Assembly (NCBI RefSeq): GCF_000508185.1 | Contig: NZ_AYOY01000013.1 | Span: forward strand, 1 to 64,000 | DNA length: 64,000 nt | DNA from: Sphingobium sp. C100 | GTDB lineage: Bacteria > Pseudomonadota > Alphaproteobacteria > Sphingomonadales > Sphingomonadaceae | Direction: 5' to 3' | Shown: positions 17,719 through 26,218 of the stretch, in pieces | Position numbering within the stretch: position 1 is the first letter of the stretch | Layout: the number at the start of each line of letters is the position of its first letter | Notes under the pieces: model-generated | What the model was told of the DNA's origin: nothing | The model's database searches: none | What the model saw: only the letters and a program-made list of their open reading frames with translations | Made by a program: the position numbers and the translations under genes

Positions 17719-18397
17719 CCACGGCCTCCTTGTTCTGAATTTCGCTGAGAATATCGGCAAGGACGCTTTGGGCGATGCGCCTGGCCTTTTCCGTCTTGGC
17801 GAGGTTGGCGGCTTCGACTTCAGCGAGAGTCATCCGGTAATTGGACATGGCGCGGAAGGCATCGAGCGTGAACATCTGGTCTGTGAAAGTTGGCAGGGCC
17901 TTCCTGATCTGCCCGTCGATCTCCCATTCGGCCTTCGAGCGGGCCACCTGCCCCGTCTGCGTGATGAGCACGCGGTACGGCACGCCACGGCACATCTTCT
18001 CGAGCATGTCGCTGGTTTCGACGGTCCGCTCGAGATCGAGCCGCGAGGAACGCGTGGGGATGACGACGAAATCCGAGTCCATGGCGGCGTAGGCCGTCTT
18101 GAAGTTCGAGGTTCCCTCAGAATCGACGACGACGAGCTGGGCCACTTCTCGGGCCCGAGCGATTGCGCCGCCAATATCGGAATCTCGAAGCTGCGAGGCG
18201 TCTTCGACGGCGATGCGCGAATCCCCTCCCCTGCCCGCTGCGATCCGATCCCGGTGCCAGTTGAGCAAGCTGTTCTGGCGGTCTGCGTCGAGCATGAAGA
18301 CTGAACCGCCAAGCGCTTCGAATTCTGATGCCAGGGCGAGTGCGAGTGTCGTCTTGCCCGCCCCTCCCTTGCTCTGCGCGATAGTGATGACTGGCAC
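17711..18397 (-). CDS. parA: ParA-type partition ATPase
   Basis: A 228-residue protein starting at GTG 18397, with GGGAG nine bases upstream; the longer frame upstream lies in the repeat region and is not expected to be coding. Deviant Walker A KGGAGKTT near residues 10-17, and VVVDSEG and DFVVIPTRSS as Walker B and switch regions. There is no N-terminal HTH, so it is of the small ParA (ParF/MipZ-like) type. It drives plasmid segregation together with the RHH protein immediately downstream. Confidence 0.85.
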   Translation of the reverse strand: MPVITIAQSKGGAGKTTLALALASEFEALGGSVFMLDADRQNSLLNWHRDRIAAGRGGDSRIAVEDASQLRDSDIGGAIARAREVAQLVVVDSEGTSNFKTAYAAMDSDFVVIPTRSSRLDLERTVETSDMLEKMCRGVPYRVLITQTGQVARSKAEWEIDGQIRKALPTFTDQMFTLDAFRAMSNYRMTLAEVEAANLAKTEKARRIAQSVLADILSEIQNKEAVDA

Positions 18398-18450
18398 GAA
18401 GGAACTCCCTGTGGGTCGAAGGCGCGGCACCCATGTAGCGTAAGATGGGC

Positions 18451-18720
18451 AGCGCGACACAATTGATATGCGCGGTGCATAGCGCCTGTGGATGCGCGGT
18501 GCAAGGCGTGGGCGCGGCTATAGTCGCAGGCGTAGGGCAAAGCGCGTATGCGAGCACATTGGCCAGCGCGTGCGCCATCGACAGCGCACGCGCTGGGAAA
18601 AGCGAGGTAGAAGGTGACAGCGCTGGGTACAGCGTCGCAGCATTACACGGCGTGAGCGCGTCACCTAGCGCGATGGCGTTACAACCCGCCAGCGCGACAC
18701 CCAGCGCACGACAAAGCGCG
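18451..18720. repeat. 6-bp-phased AGCG array, candidate centromere (parS)
   Basis: The tetramer AGCG occurs at 18451, 18481, 18541, 18565, 18583, 18601, 18619, 18631, 18655, 18667, 18691, 18703 and 18715; every interval is a multiple of 6 bp, and many are 12. Degenerate NGCGNN units fill other 6-bp steps. The common unit is AGCGCG followed by a purine/pyrimidine-mixed hexamer such as ACACAA or GTGCAA. It lies directly upstream of parA. The open frames across it on both strands are a by-product of a repeat length divisible by three. Confidence 0.65.
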
Positions 18721-18818
18721 GCACACAATGCGGCACATGCCAAAAGCCCGCAGAAATCAAGGAATCCGACGATGCCGACGCTGTGAGCTAAGGGACCCGG
18801 AGCGTTGCCATAGCGGAG

Positions 18819-19230
18819 TCAATGGCGCGCAAGCAGGCGATCGATCTCGGCCATTTCTTCGTCAAAGGTGTCGAAGATTGCCGACAAGCTCGGATCCGCG
18901 GGTAGGGGAGGGGGGCCAACCTTGGTCGGCCGCGCTTCGGGGATGCGTATCCGAACGTAACCGCAAGATTGGCCGCCAGGAATCTCCCCAAGGTGCGCGG
19001 TCGGGTAACCTCGACCACCAGACTCGCGGCAACACCACGGACCAGAAGCTTGCTGACTCCGGCCACGCTCAACTTCAACGCCTCCGGGACGAACTGCGGC
19101 GAAAGAATTGGACGATGAATAGAGAGAGGCAGGGGAGGGAAGGGTCCCTGCGCGAGAGAGGATAGCGTGCTGGGCGTCGCGATAGAGACGCTTGAGCTCA
19201 TCGAGCCGTTCGGACCCTGAGACAGCCGCA
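18819..19230 (-). pseudogene. Decayed paralogue of the DUF1612-like gene to the right
   Basis: On the minus strand, ERLDELKRLYRDAQHAILSR, then SVAGVSKLLVRGVAASLVVE, then SAIFDTFDEEMAEIDRLLAR appear in three frames over about 400 bases. The last resembles the C-terminus of the 19645 protein (IEDYDAALARIDALLARYDD), and the RGRPRLAPLP segment resembles GRPAVAPTPL there. So this looks like the broken 3-prime part of a second copy. Assignment rests on short matches. Confidence 0.4.
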
Positions 19231-19254
19231 CCATGAAGCGATCGTACGCCCGCC

Positions 19255-19644
19255 AACCAGTCCGCGTCGGAAGGACGTGGCTTCAACCGCAACGTCTTCG
19301 CACCCCCGCACAGGCAGGGGAGGGGGCCTGCTCCACGCGATAACGGAGAACATCGGTTTCCCGCCGATCTGATATGTCCATTACCCAGCGCGCGGAAGCG
19401 CGGGGCGAACCGATCGGTCGCCCCCCGGGGCCTGAAGCCAATTATGGCTTCTATCGCTCGACGAACCGCGCATTGGTGCAAAACTGGGCAAATGAACGTG
19501 GGTGGACGGGCTCGGCTGGCAAAATCGTCCTCAGAAGCCCGCACAGCGCGATTAGGGGGTGCTCCCGTAGTCGGGGCTGCTTCACGCTCGTGTTGGCGCT
19601 GTAAGGGGCGTTTGCAGGGACAAACTTTTTGCCGGTTTTCAGGC
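19255..19644. other. About 390 bases with no supported gene
   Basis: No frame shows a recognisable protein and none has a convincing start. The sequence probably contains more of the decayed paralogue on the left and the 3-prime trailer of the gene on the right. Confidence 0.5.
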
Positions 19645-20832
19645 CTAGTCGTCCGATCGATCGTCATAGCGCGCCAGCAGAGCATCAATCCGGGCGAGGG
19701 CGGCATCATAGTCCTCAATCGCCTCGCTGGAAAACCGGACCGGGTCATCGGCCAGCGGTGTAGGCGCAACGGCTGGTCTGCCGCGCATGACCGAATAGAG
19801 CTTGACCCCCGACAGGGTTTCAACGGCCAGATCGCCTCCGTCTGCCAGCGCGGCCAGCATGGTCCGGACCCCGAGCCGGGTCGCGCCGAGCACGGCCTCG
19901 ATCTGGGACGAGCGCAGCGGGCCAAAGCCGGAGAGGAGGCCATAGAGCTGCTGCGCGCGCGAGTTCGTCCGTTTCGCGCGGTAGCGCTCGGCGAGGTGTT
20001 GGCGCGTGTCGCGGGCCTCAGCAACCAGGCGGTTGAGATGATTCAGGACATCGCGCAGCGCTTCGGCGTGAACGATGGCGGCGTGCGCCGGGTTGTCGTC
20101 AACTTCGGCCGCGCGCACCGTATCGAGCCGGATCAGGCCGTTGAGCGGCAGCGCCGCGCTATGGGCGCCGGTGGCTTGCAGATACGCGCCAAAGGCGCAT
20201 TCGATCGCCCAGCGCGGGGAGGGCGGGCGAGGGCGCTCGATCACGACTTGCCGCGTGGCGAGCGTGATCGTCTCGGTCGCGCGTTCGGCCGGGGCGAAGC
20301 GCGGGCTTTGGCCGATGGCCCGGTGGAGGGCGGCCAGGGCGGAGAAGGGGAGGGGGGCCGGCTCGAGCGCCGTGATCAGCGCTGCGGCCTCGTCGATCGC
20401 GGCCCGTGCGGTTTCGACGGCGGCAGCGCTGTCAGGGTCGCGCAGCGCCAGGCAGGCTTTTTCCAGCCCCAGTGCCGCGTCGATGAGCGGCACCCAGCGG
20501 CTGCGGGTCATCTCGGCGAGCAGGGTGGTCGCGAGCGCGCGGGGGGCGAGTGCGAACTGGAGTGGTTCGTCGGAAAGGGGTATAAGGCCGGCGTACCAGG
20601 CATGGAAGCGCGCGTCGGTGAAGAGATGCCCTTCCTGCCGGAGCGCCGAGATCAGCGTCTCGCGGATCAGGCGCGCAGCGAGGATGGGGTGGATGTCGGA
20701 CGGGCACCAGGTGAGGGCGGCATCGAGCCCACCGAGCGCGAAGGCCGCTTGCGCCTGGGCTGTCCCCAGCGCCTCGAGATCCGCCATCGAGGGCGGTTCG
20801 GTGGTCTCGAAGCCAGGAAACCCATGCGACAC
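19645..20832 (-). CDS. DUF1612/RHE_PE00001-like plasmid protein
   Basis: About 395 residues if GTG 20832 is used; TTG 20880 and ATG 20787 are also possible. Mostly helical, with a C-terminal winged-helix-like stretch (SSQIEAVLGATRLGVRTMLA then ALADGGDL). Domain order and plasmid position beside par genes resemble the rhizobial RHE_PE00001 (DUF1612 plus HTH) family, whose function is unknown. It is divergent from the tyrosine recombinase at 21012, with a dyad between them. Family assignment is tentative. Confidence 0.55.
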   Translation of the reverse strand: MSHGFPGFETTEPPSMADLEALGTAQAQAAFALGGLDAALTWCPSDIHPILAARLIRETLISALRQEGHLFTDARFHAWYAGLIPLSDEPLQFALAPRALATTLLAEMTRSRWVPLIDAALGLEKACLALRDPDSAAAVETARAAIDEAAALITALEPAPLPFSALAALHRAIGQSPRFAPAERATETITLATRQVVIERPRPPSPRWAIECAFGAYLQATGAHSAALPLNGLIRLDTVRAAEVDDNPAHAAIVHAEALRDVLNHLNRLVAEARDTRQHLAERYRAKRTNSRAQQLYGLLSGFGPLRSSQIEAVLGATRLGVRTMLAALADGGDLAVETLSGVKLYSVMRGRPAVAPTPLADDPVRFSSEAIEDYDAALARIDALLARYDDRSDD

Positions 20833-20871
20833 GGCCAGAAAATCCAGTAAAAACAATCGTATATAATCTAT

Positions 20872-20897
20872 GTATAGCAAAGGAAAGATTGCTATAC
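20872..20897. promoter_or_regulatory. 9-bp inverted repeat in the divergent promoter region
   Basis: GTATAGCAA, eight bases, TTGCTATAC: a perfect dyad in an AT-rich 180-bp intergenic region between the divergent DUF1612-like and recombinase genes. A second shorter dyad (GATAA, six bases, TTATC) follows near 20930-20945. Likely an operator for one of the two flanking genes. Confidence 0.6.
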
Positions 20898-21011
20898 AAC
20901 CGCTCTGATGGTTTTTAGCATCAACATGCGATAATTGCAGTTATCATATAAGCGGAATTGACGCCTCTTTATAAGATAAGCTACAAGCGACGTTGAGGAG
21001 CGTGGCGCATC

Positions 21012-22250
21012 ATGGGCACCGAAACTGCCCGGGAAGGGCCGAAAACCGCTGTAGCGCCGTCGGAGGCGGACCTGCCGGCTGTCAGGGCCCCGGTCGACCT
21101 TGCCTGGACGATCGTGCAGATGCGCGCCGGCGAGCGTATCACCGTCAACGAGGCGCTGATCGCAGCGTACCAAGCCGCCTCGTCGCCGCACAGCATCCGC
21201 GCTCTAAAATCCGATGTCGAAGCATTCGATGCCTGGTGCCGGCGCTCCAACCGGATTGCGCTGCCGGCAACGGCCGAGACCGTGGCCGATTATCTCGATG
21301 CCCGGGCGGGGAAGGGGAGCCGGCCAGCGTCGCTCTCCCGCTACAAGGCGTCGATCGCCAAGATCCACCAGCTGCTCGATCTGAAGGATCCGACGCCCGC
21401 CCCATTGGTCAAGCTGCGGCTGCAGGCGGTCCGCCGCGAGAAGGGGGCGGCACAAAAGCAGGCGCGGCCCTTACGGTTCAAAGGTCCGGTACGCGACGTC
21501 GAGCGCGACAAGGCGCGCGGGCTCAACATCCGCGCCTTGCTCGAGAGTTGCGGAGACGATCTGCCGGGCCTGCGTGATCGGGCGCTGCTGTCGACGGCTT
21601 ACGACACCGGGCTGCGGGCCTCCGAGCTGGTGGCGGTCGCGGTCGAACATATCGAGGAGGCGATCGACCCCGAGGCGCGTCTGCTGCAGATCTTGCGCAG
21701 CAAAGGCGATCAGGACGGGGAGGGGGCAACCGCGTTTCTGAGCCCGCGCACCGTCGCGGCGATCGCGGCCTGGACCGAGGCGGCCGGGATCACCGCAGGG
21801 CCGCTGTTCCGGCGGGTGCAGGTGCGGCGCTACAAGGCCCGCGCTGCCGTGCGGGGTCGGCCGATCGACAGCATCTCAGGGCGAGAGACGTGGGATCTGC
21901 GCAAGACCCTGTCGAAGCCGGCGCTACCGGCACGGGTCGAGTATGACCTCGGCACCGTGGCGCTTCATCCCGCGTCCATCGGCCCAATCTATCGATCGAT
22001 GATCCAGCGGGCGTTCGATCGTGGCGCTCTGCCCGATCTGACCGCGGATGATCTGGCGCGGCTGCTCAAGGGGATCAGCGCGCATTCGACGCGGATCGGG
22101 CTCAACCAGGATCTGTTCGCGAGCGGCGAGGATCTGGCCGGGATCATGGACGCGCTGCGCTGGAAAAGCCCGCGCATGCCGCTCGCGTACAATCGCAATC
22201 TTACAGCTGAAGCCGGCGCAGTTGGACGGCTGATGGCCAAATTCCGGTAG
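21012..22250 (+). CDS. Tyrosine recombinase, plasmid resolvase-like
   Basis: A 412-residue integrase-family protein. The N-terminal SAM-like domain spans about residues 60-140; the catalytic domain has Arg in DTGLRASELVA, HxxR in SAHSTRIGLNQDL, Trp in LRWKSPRMPLAYNRNL and the Tyr of that motif. Recombinases like this next to rep/par genes often resolve plasmid multimers. No excisionase or phage gene is nearby. Confidence 0.82.
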   Translation: MGTETAREGPKTAVAPSEADLPAVRAPVDLAWTIVQMRAGERITVNEALIAAYQAASSPHSIRALKSDVEAFDAWCRRSNRIALPATAETVADYLDARAGKGSRPASLSRYKASIAKIHQLLDLKDPTPAPLVKLRLQAVRREKGAAQKQARPLRFKGPVRDVERDKARGLNIRALLESCGDDLPGLRDRALLSTAYDTGLRASELVAVAVEHIEEAIDPEARLLQILRSKGDQDGEGATAFLSPRTVAAIAAWTEAAGITAGPLFRRVQVRRYKARAAVRGRPIDSISGRETWDLRKTLSKPALPARVEYDLGTVALHPASIGPIYRSMIQRAFDRGALPDLTADDLARLLKGISAHSTRIGLNQDLFASGEDLAGIMDALRWKSPRMPLAYNRNLTAEAGAVGRLMAKFR

Positions 22251-22331
22251 CGGGCCCATCGGTGGCGCAAGCCCACAGCCTGGATCGTTGATTGGCTTTA
22301 TCGTGCGATCCGCGGCGTATAAGAGGCCCTG

Positions 22332-23483
22332 ATGACGAAAGAACAAGCACCCGAGACGATTGCCGCAACGTACGGCGTGGCAACCGATGCGGCATTTGGG
22401 GCGGTGGCTCCGCCGATCTATCTGACAAGCACCTTCACTTTCGAGGGCTTTGAGCAGCCGCGCGAATTTGATTATGGTCGCGCGGGAAACCCGACGCGGG
22501 CGATGCTCGCCGAAGCGCTTGCTCGCCTCGAACATGGCGCGGGTGCGGTCATTACGGCAAGCGGCATGGCCGCTGTCGATCTGCTTCTGGCGCAGATTGA
22601 TTCCGACGATCTCGTGTTGGCACCTCACGACTGCTACGGCGGAACCCGCCGCCTCCTGCTGGCGCGAGCCGCAAAACGGCAATTCCGGGTAACATTTATC
22701 GATCAATCGGATGGGGATGCGCTCGCCGTTGCCTTCTCCGACAAGCCGGCGCTAGTCTTGGTGGAGACCCCGAGCAATCCGCTGATGCGCGTTGTCGATA
22801 TTCGCGGGATCTGCGCGCTCGCCAAGGCCGCCGGCGCGCGAGTTGCAGTCGATAACACCTTCCTCTCGCCAGCGCTGCAACGGCCGCTCACACTCGGGGC
22901 GGATTATGTAATCCACTCCACCACCAAGTATCTCAACGGCCATTCGGACGTGATCGGCGGCGCTGTCATCACGGCCGATGCCGACGAATACCTGAAGCTC
23001 GCTGTCTGGGCGAACGTCGTAGGGGTGACGGGCGCCCCCTTTGATGCGTGGCTGACGTTACGAGGATTGAGGACGCTGTTCCCACGTATTGAGCGGCAGC
23101 AGCGGACCGCAGGCATGATTGCCAAATATCTGGAGCAGCACGCCCGAGTGTGCGCTGTGCACTATCCCGGCCTCGCCTCCCACCCAGGCCATGTCATTGC
23201 CACATCTCAACAGCACGGTTTCGGCGCCATGTTGAGCTTTGAGCTCGAAGGCGGGGTCGAGGCGGTGGGCCGCTTTATCACCGCGATCGGCACCTTTACG
23301 CTCGCAGAATCGCTGGGAGGCGTCGAAAGCCTCATCTCTCATCCGGCGACGATGACGCATGCCGACATGGGCGTTGAGGCGCGACAAATGGCCGGCATCA
23401 ACGATGGCCTGCTACGGCTTTCAATTGGGCTTGAGCATTTAGACGATCTGATTGCTGGTCTGGAGAAGGGGTTCGGCGCATGA
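22332..23483 (+). CDS. metB: Cystathionine gamma-synthase family PLP enzyme
   Basis: A 383-residue Cys/Met-metabolism PLP enzyme. YGRAGNPTR, SGMAAVDLL, VDNTFLSPALQRPL and the PLP-lysine motif HSTTKYLNGHSD (Lys near residue 200) are all present, and the length is normal. It should catalyse gamma-replacement of an activated homoserine with cysteine (or sulfide). Members of this fold are hard to separate (MetB, MetZ, lyases), so the substrate is uncertain. It is a single gene on the plasmid, followed by the insertion-sequence complex. Confidence 0.8.
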   Translation: MTKEQAPETIAATYGVATDAAFGAVAPPIYLTSTFTFEGFEQPREFDYGRAGNPTRAMLAEALARLEHGAGAVITASGMAAVDLLLAQIDSDDLVLAPHDCYGGTRRLLLARAAKRQFRVTFIDQSDGDALAVAFSDKPALVLVETPSNPLMRVVDIRGICALAKAAGARVAVDNTFLSPALQRPLTLGADYVIHSTTKYLNGHSDVIGGAVITADADEYLKLAVWANVVGVTGAPFDAWLTLRGLRTLFPRIERQQRTAGMIAKYLEQHARVCAVHYPGLASHPGHVIATSQQHGFGAMLSFELEGGVEAVGRFITAIGTFTLAESLGGVESLISHPATMTHADMGVEARQMAGINDGLLRLSIGLEHLDDLIAGLEKGFGA

Positions 23484-23563
23484 GCGAGGCCTCGGATTCG
23501 GTCCCGCTCTGTCGCTATGAAGAGTTGGTTCGCCGAGAAAACCGGCAAAGGGCGGCGCGCAGC

Positions 23564-23661
23564 TCAGCTGCGGTCGCAGCGCTTGAGCAACTCGCCGGTG
23601 CCGATAACCTCAAAAGTGGCGGGGTCGATATACCGGACAGGCTGTCCGGTGGAGAGAGCTA
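23564..23661 (-). pseudogene. Small conserved gene, 3-prime fragment cut by the IS630 element
   Basis: On the minus strand it encodes ALSTGQPVRYIDPATFEVIG then TGELLKRCDRS and a stop at 23564. It continues the frame broken at 26076: joined at the shared TA, the protein reads RYPGAQRLALSTGQPVRYID. The intact protein would be about 75 residues, a type of small uncharacterised protein. The plus-strand frame over this stretch, after metB, is its antisense shadow. Confidence 0.7.
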
Positions 23662-23674
23662 GAGTCTGTCCTGC

Positions 23675-24620
23675 TCATATTGAAGCATATCCGGAGTTTC
23701 GCAGGTAGCTTGCGCATTCGGCTGGAGGGAATGCGTCGAGGAGGGATCCGATCCGACGCCATGTGGCTTCGACCGATCGCTCAGCGGCCTTGCGGAGCAG
23801 GAGCTTGAGCTTCGCGAAGACCTGCTCGATCGGGTTCAGGTCCGGGCTGTAGGCTGGCAGGAAGAACAGCTTGGCCCCAGCGGAGCGGAGCGCCTTGCGG
23901 ACTGCAGCGCCTTTGTGGCTGCCCAGATTGTCCATGATGACGATGTCGCCAGGCTTAAGTGTCGGCACCAGGAACTGCTCGACCCAAGCGGTAAAGATCT
24001 CCCCGTTTATCGGCCCATCGAGAACGCAGGGTGCATCGATCCGGTCATGCCGAAGCGCCGCGATGAAGGTGAGGGTGCGCCATTTGCCGAAGGGCGCCCG
24101 CGCCACCAGCTTCTGGCCGCGCCGGCACCAGCCCCGGATCGGCGTCATGTTCGTCTTGGCCCAAGTCTCGTCGATGAAAACGAGTCGTTTGGCTTCAAGC
24201 AGGTGCTGATACTTCTTCCACTGCTCGCGCCGTCGGGCGATCGACGGCCTCAACTGCTCGTCGGCGAATAGCGTTTTTTTTTAAGCTGAAACCGGCCGAG
24301 TGCAGCAGCGCCCAAACCGTGTTGTGACTGATCGTGCGGTATCCCCGCTCGCGCAGCTCGATCGCCAATGCCCGTACCGTCAGGTCCGGCTGCTCGGCCA
24401 GTCGGCCCAAAAGCCATGACTGCTCGGATGCTAGCAGCCGACCTGGTCGGCCAATCCTCGGCCGCGATGCCGCGGTGCCCGTCCCGCGCCAACGCTGAGA
24501 CCATCTCACCGCGCTCGACACGCTTACCCGAAAGACACCAGCCGCCTCACGAACCGTTCGGCCTGACGCGACGAACTTCGCCACACGCTCCCGCAAGTCG
24601 TTTGAATAAGGTCTGGCCAT
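23675..24620 (-). pseudogene. IS630-family transposase, two frames
   Basis: From ATG 24620 the first frame holds the HTH part (MARPYSNDLRERVAKFVASG, paired HTH). The second frame, open to 23675, holds the DDE domain: VFIDETWAKTNM, DIVIMDNLGSHKG and YSPDLNPIEQVFAKLK. The switch is at nine T residues on the plus strand (24274-24282). Eight would give one frame through LKKTLFADEQ, so this is either a frameshift at the run, as in many IS630 elements, or a one-base insertion. Confidence 0.75.
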
Positions 24621-24738
24621 TCCTGCTAGCCTCCACTCCAGCAGGAAGCTTGATGAGGTGGACGGCCCCTGACCCAGCGGCATCGATTCGTGCCAGGATG
24701 ATGCTGTCAGCGACCATCAACGGGAAGGAGCCGTCCGG

Positions 24739-25761
24739 ATGCAGATTACCACGATTGGCCTCGACATCGCCAAGAACGTTTTTCAGCTTCATGGCGTCGA
24801 TGATGCAGGGCAGCCGGTGTTGCGTCGGAAAGTTCGACGGGATCAGTTGCTGGCGGTTCTCGGCGGCTTTGAGCCGTGCCTGATCGGCATCGAAGCCTGC
24901 GCGACAGCGCATTACTGGGCGCGGCAGCTCCAATGCCTGGGCCATGAGGTGAAGCTGATGCCGCCTGCCTACGTGAAGGCTTATGTGAAGCGGAACAAAA
25001 ATGATGCAGCCGATGCCGAAGCGATCTGCGAGGCGGTGAGGCGACCGACGATGCGCTTTGTGGCGATCAAGTCGGCCGACGCGCAGAGCGTGCTGATGTT
25101 GCATCGCGCCCGTCACCTGCTGGTCCGGCAGCGGACCGCGCAGGTTAGTGCGCTGCGCGCGCATCTGGCCGAATATGGGATTGTGGCACCCAGAGGCCGC
25201 GCCCATGTCCGCGAGCTCGTCGGCGTTCTCAACGCGGGCGAAGCAGCGATCCCGGAACTGGCGCGGCAGACATTGCTGCTGATCGCCGGCATGATTGATG
25301 GCTTGAGCCAACAGATCCGTCAGATCGAGATCGAGTTGATGGCTTGGCATCGCGCCAATGCCGCGTGCAAGCGTTTGGAGACGATCCCCGGCATCGGGTT
25401 TATCACCGCCACCGCGCTCGTTGCGACCGTCGGCGACGCCGCTATCTTCCGTTCCGGTCGCCAGTTTGCCGCCTGGCTGGGGTTGGTACCCAAGCAACAT
25501 TCCTCCGGCGGGAAGGAGCGAATGGGCGCGATATCGAAGATGGGGGATCGCTATCTGCGCCATTTGCTAGTCGTCGGCGCAACCGCCGTTGTCCGCTACA
25601 CCCGGCGCAAGCAGACGACCGTCAGCATCTGGGCGAACCAGCTGCTCGAGCGCAAGCCCGCAAGGCTGGTGACCGTCGCGGTCGCCAACAAGATGGCCCG
25701 GATCGCCTGGGCCGTGATGGCGCGCGATGAAAATTACCGCGCCGGTCCGGTAACCGCCTGA
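24739..25761 (+). CDS. IS110-family transposase (DEDD recombinase)
   Basis: A 340-residue protein. The N-terminal RuvC-like domain begins TTIGLDIAKNVFQLHGVD (first catalytic Asp) and has IGIEACATAHYW and KNDAADAEAI; the C-terminal Tnp_20 domain has LETIPGIGFITATALVATVG and the conserved Ser region KQHSSGGKERMG. IS110 enzymes recombine DNA under guidance from an RNA made by the element. The protein is full length, so the element may be active. Confidence 0.85.
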   Translation: MQITTIGLDIAKNVFQLHGVDDAGQPVLRRKVRRDQLLAVLGGFEPCLIGIEACATAHYWARQLQCLGHEVKLMPPAYVKAYVKRNKNDAADAEAICEAVRRPTMRFVAIKSADAQSVLMLHRARHLLVRQRTAQVSALRAHLAEYGIVAPRGRAHVRELVGVLNAGEAAIPELARQTLLLIAGMIDGLSQQIRQIEIELMAWHRANAACKRLETIPGIGFITATALVATVGDAAIFRSGRQFAAWLGLVPKQHSSGGKERMGAISKMGDRYLRHLLVVGATAVVRYTRRKQTTVSIWANQLLERKPARLVTVAVANKMARIAWAVMARDENYRAGPVTA

Positions 25762-26008
25762 CCTGGCGCCAACCACTTTGGGCAGGAGAGAACGACACGC
25801 GTGATGCCGATCCGGGGCTTGCCGGGGATGGAAACAACCTGAGTGATTCAACGCGCATCACAGCGCGCCAGCTTGATGAGGATCCCATCCACCGACACCA
25901 TCATGGCCAGCGGCCTTTCACGCCGCGCAAACAGGCCGGACACATGAATGAACCTGACCCGGCTCAGATCAACGCGTCAATTTCCCCCTTGCCCAACAGG
26001 GGCCGTCC
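25762..26008 (+). ncRNA. Candidate IS110 bridge RNA region
   Basis: About 235 noncoding bases lie between the transposase stop and the right subterminal repeat, where IS1111-group elements are expected to encode the bridge RNA. Two segments match the element borders: AGCTTGATGAGG at 25870-25881 equals 24646-24657, and ACACATGAAT at 25940-25949 equals 26009-26018. The RNA itself is inferred and its ends are not known. Confidence 0.4.
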
Positions 26009-26075
26009 ACACATGAATCACATCTTACCCCGCTTGGGAATCCCGCAACCGATTCAAATCAGCCAGGACAGACTC

Positions 26076-26206
26076 TAGGCGCTGCGCACCTGGGTAACGG
26101 CGTCGGCCGGGTTTCGTTTCAGCTTGACCGAAGTATTGAAACTCCAAAACGGTGATCGGCGAGCCATCTTCTCCCTCACAACGATAGCGCGCGCATTCCT
26201 CCTCCA
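26076..26206 (-). pseudogene. Small conserved gene, 5-prime fragment
   Basis: ATG 26206 begins MEEECARYRCEGEDGSPITV and the frame reaches the IS630 border after RRRYPGAQRL. The remainder is at 23564-23661. The start is 12 bases after the stop of the NsrR-like regulator, so they were probably co-transcribed. With the IS in place translation runs into the IS and ends at 26025. Confidence 0.7.
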
Positions 26207-26218
26207 TCGGCAGAGCCT

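Larger units (their letters stand above)
24646..26018 (+). mobile_element. IS110-family (IS1111-group-like) element inside the IS630 copy
   Basis: Inverted subterminal repeats TGGACGGCCCCTG at 24658-24670 and CAGGGGCCGTCCA at 25997-26009 frame the transposase. Subterminal repeats and a long noncoding right end are features of the IS1111 group. Exact termini cannot be fixed without an empty site; the coordinates include the flank-matching segments. Confidence 0.7.
23662..26075. mobile_element. IS630-family element with a nested IS110-family element
   Basis: Left end GAGTCTGTCCTG at 23662 and its inverted copy CAGGACAGACTC ending at 26075, each bordered by TA (23660-23661 and 26076-26077), the usual IS630 target duplication. 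The IS630 transposase is at 23675-24620. Between its start and the right end lies a complete IS110-type element, so the IS630 copy was hit later. Confidence 0.8.

Noticed and set aside
18445-18786. Ala/Ser-rich and Ala/Leu/Cys-rich frames on both strands
   Set aside because: Both arise from a 6-bp phased repeat, which keeps frames open; no ribosome site or known domain.
23480-23662. 60-codon frame overlapping the metB stop
   Set aside because: Much of it is antisense to the 3-prime part of the small gene broken by IS630, which has a better protein match.
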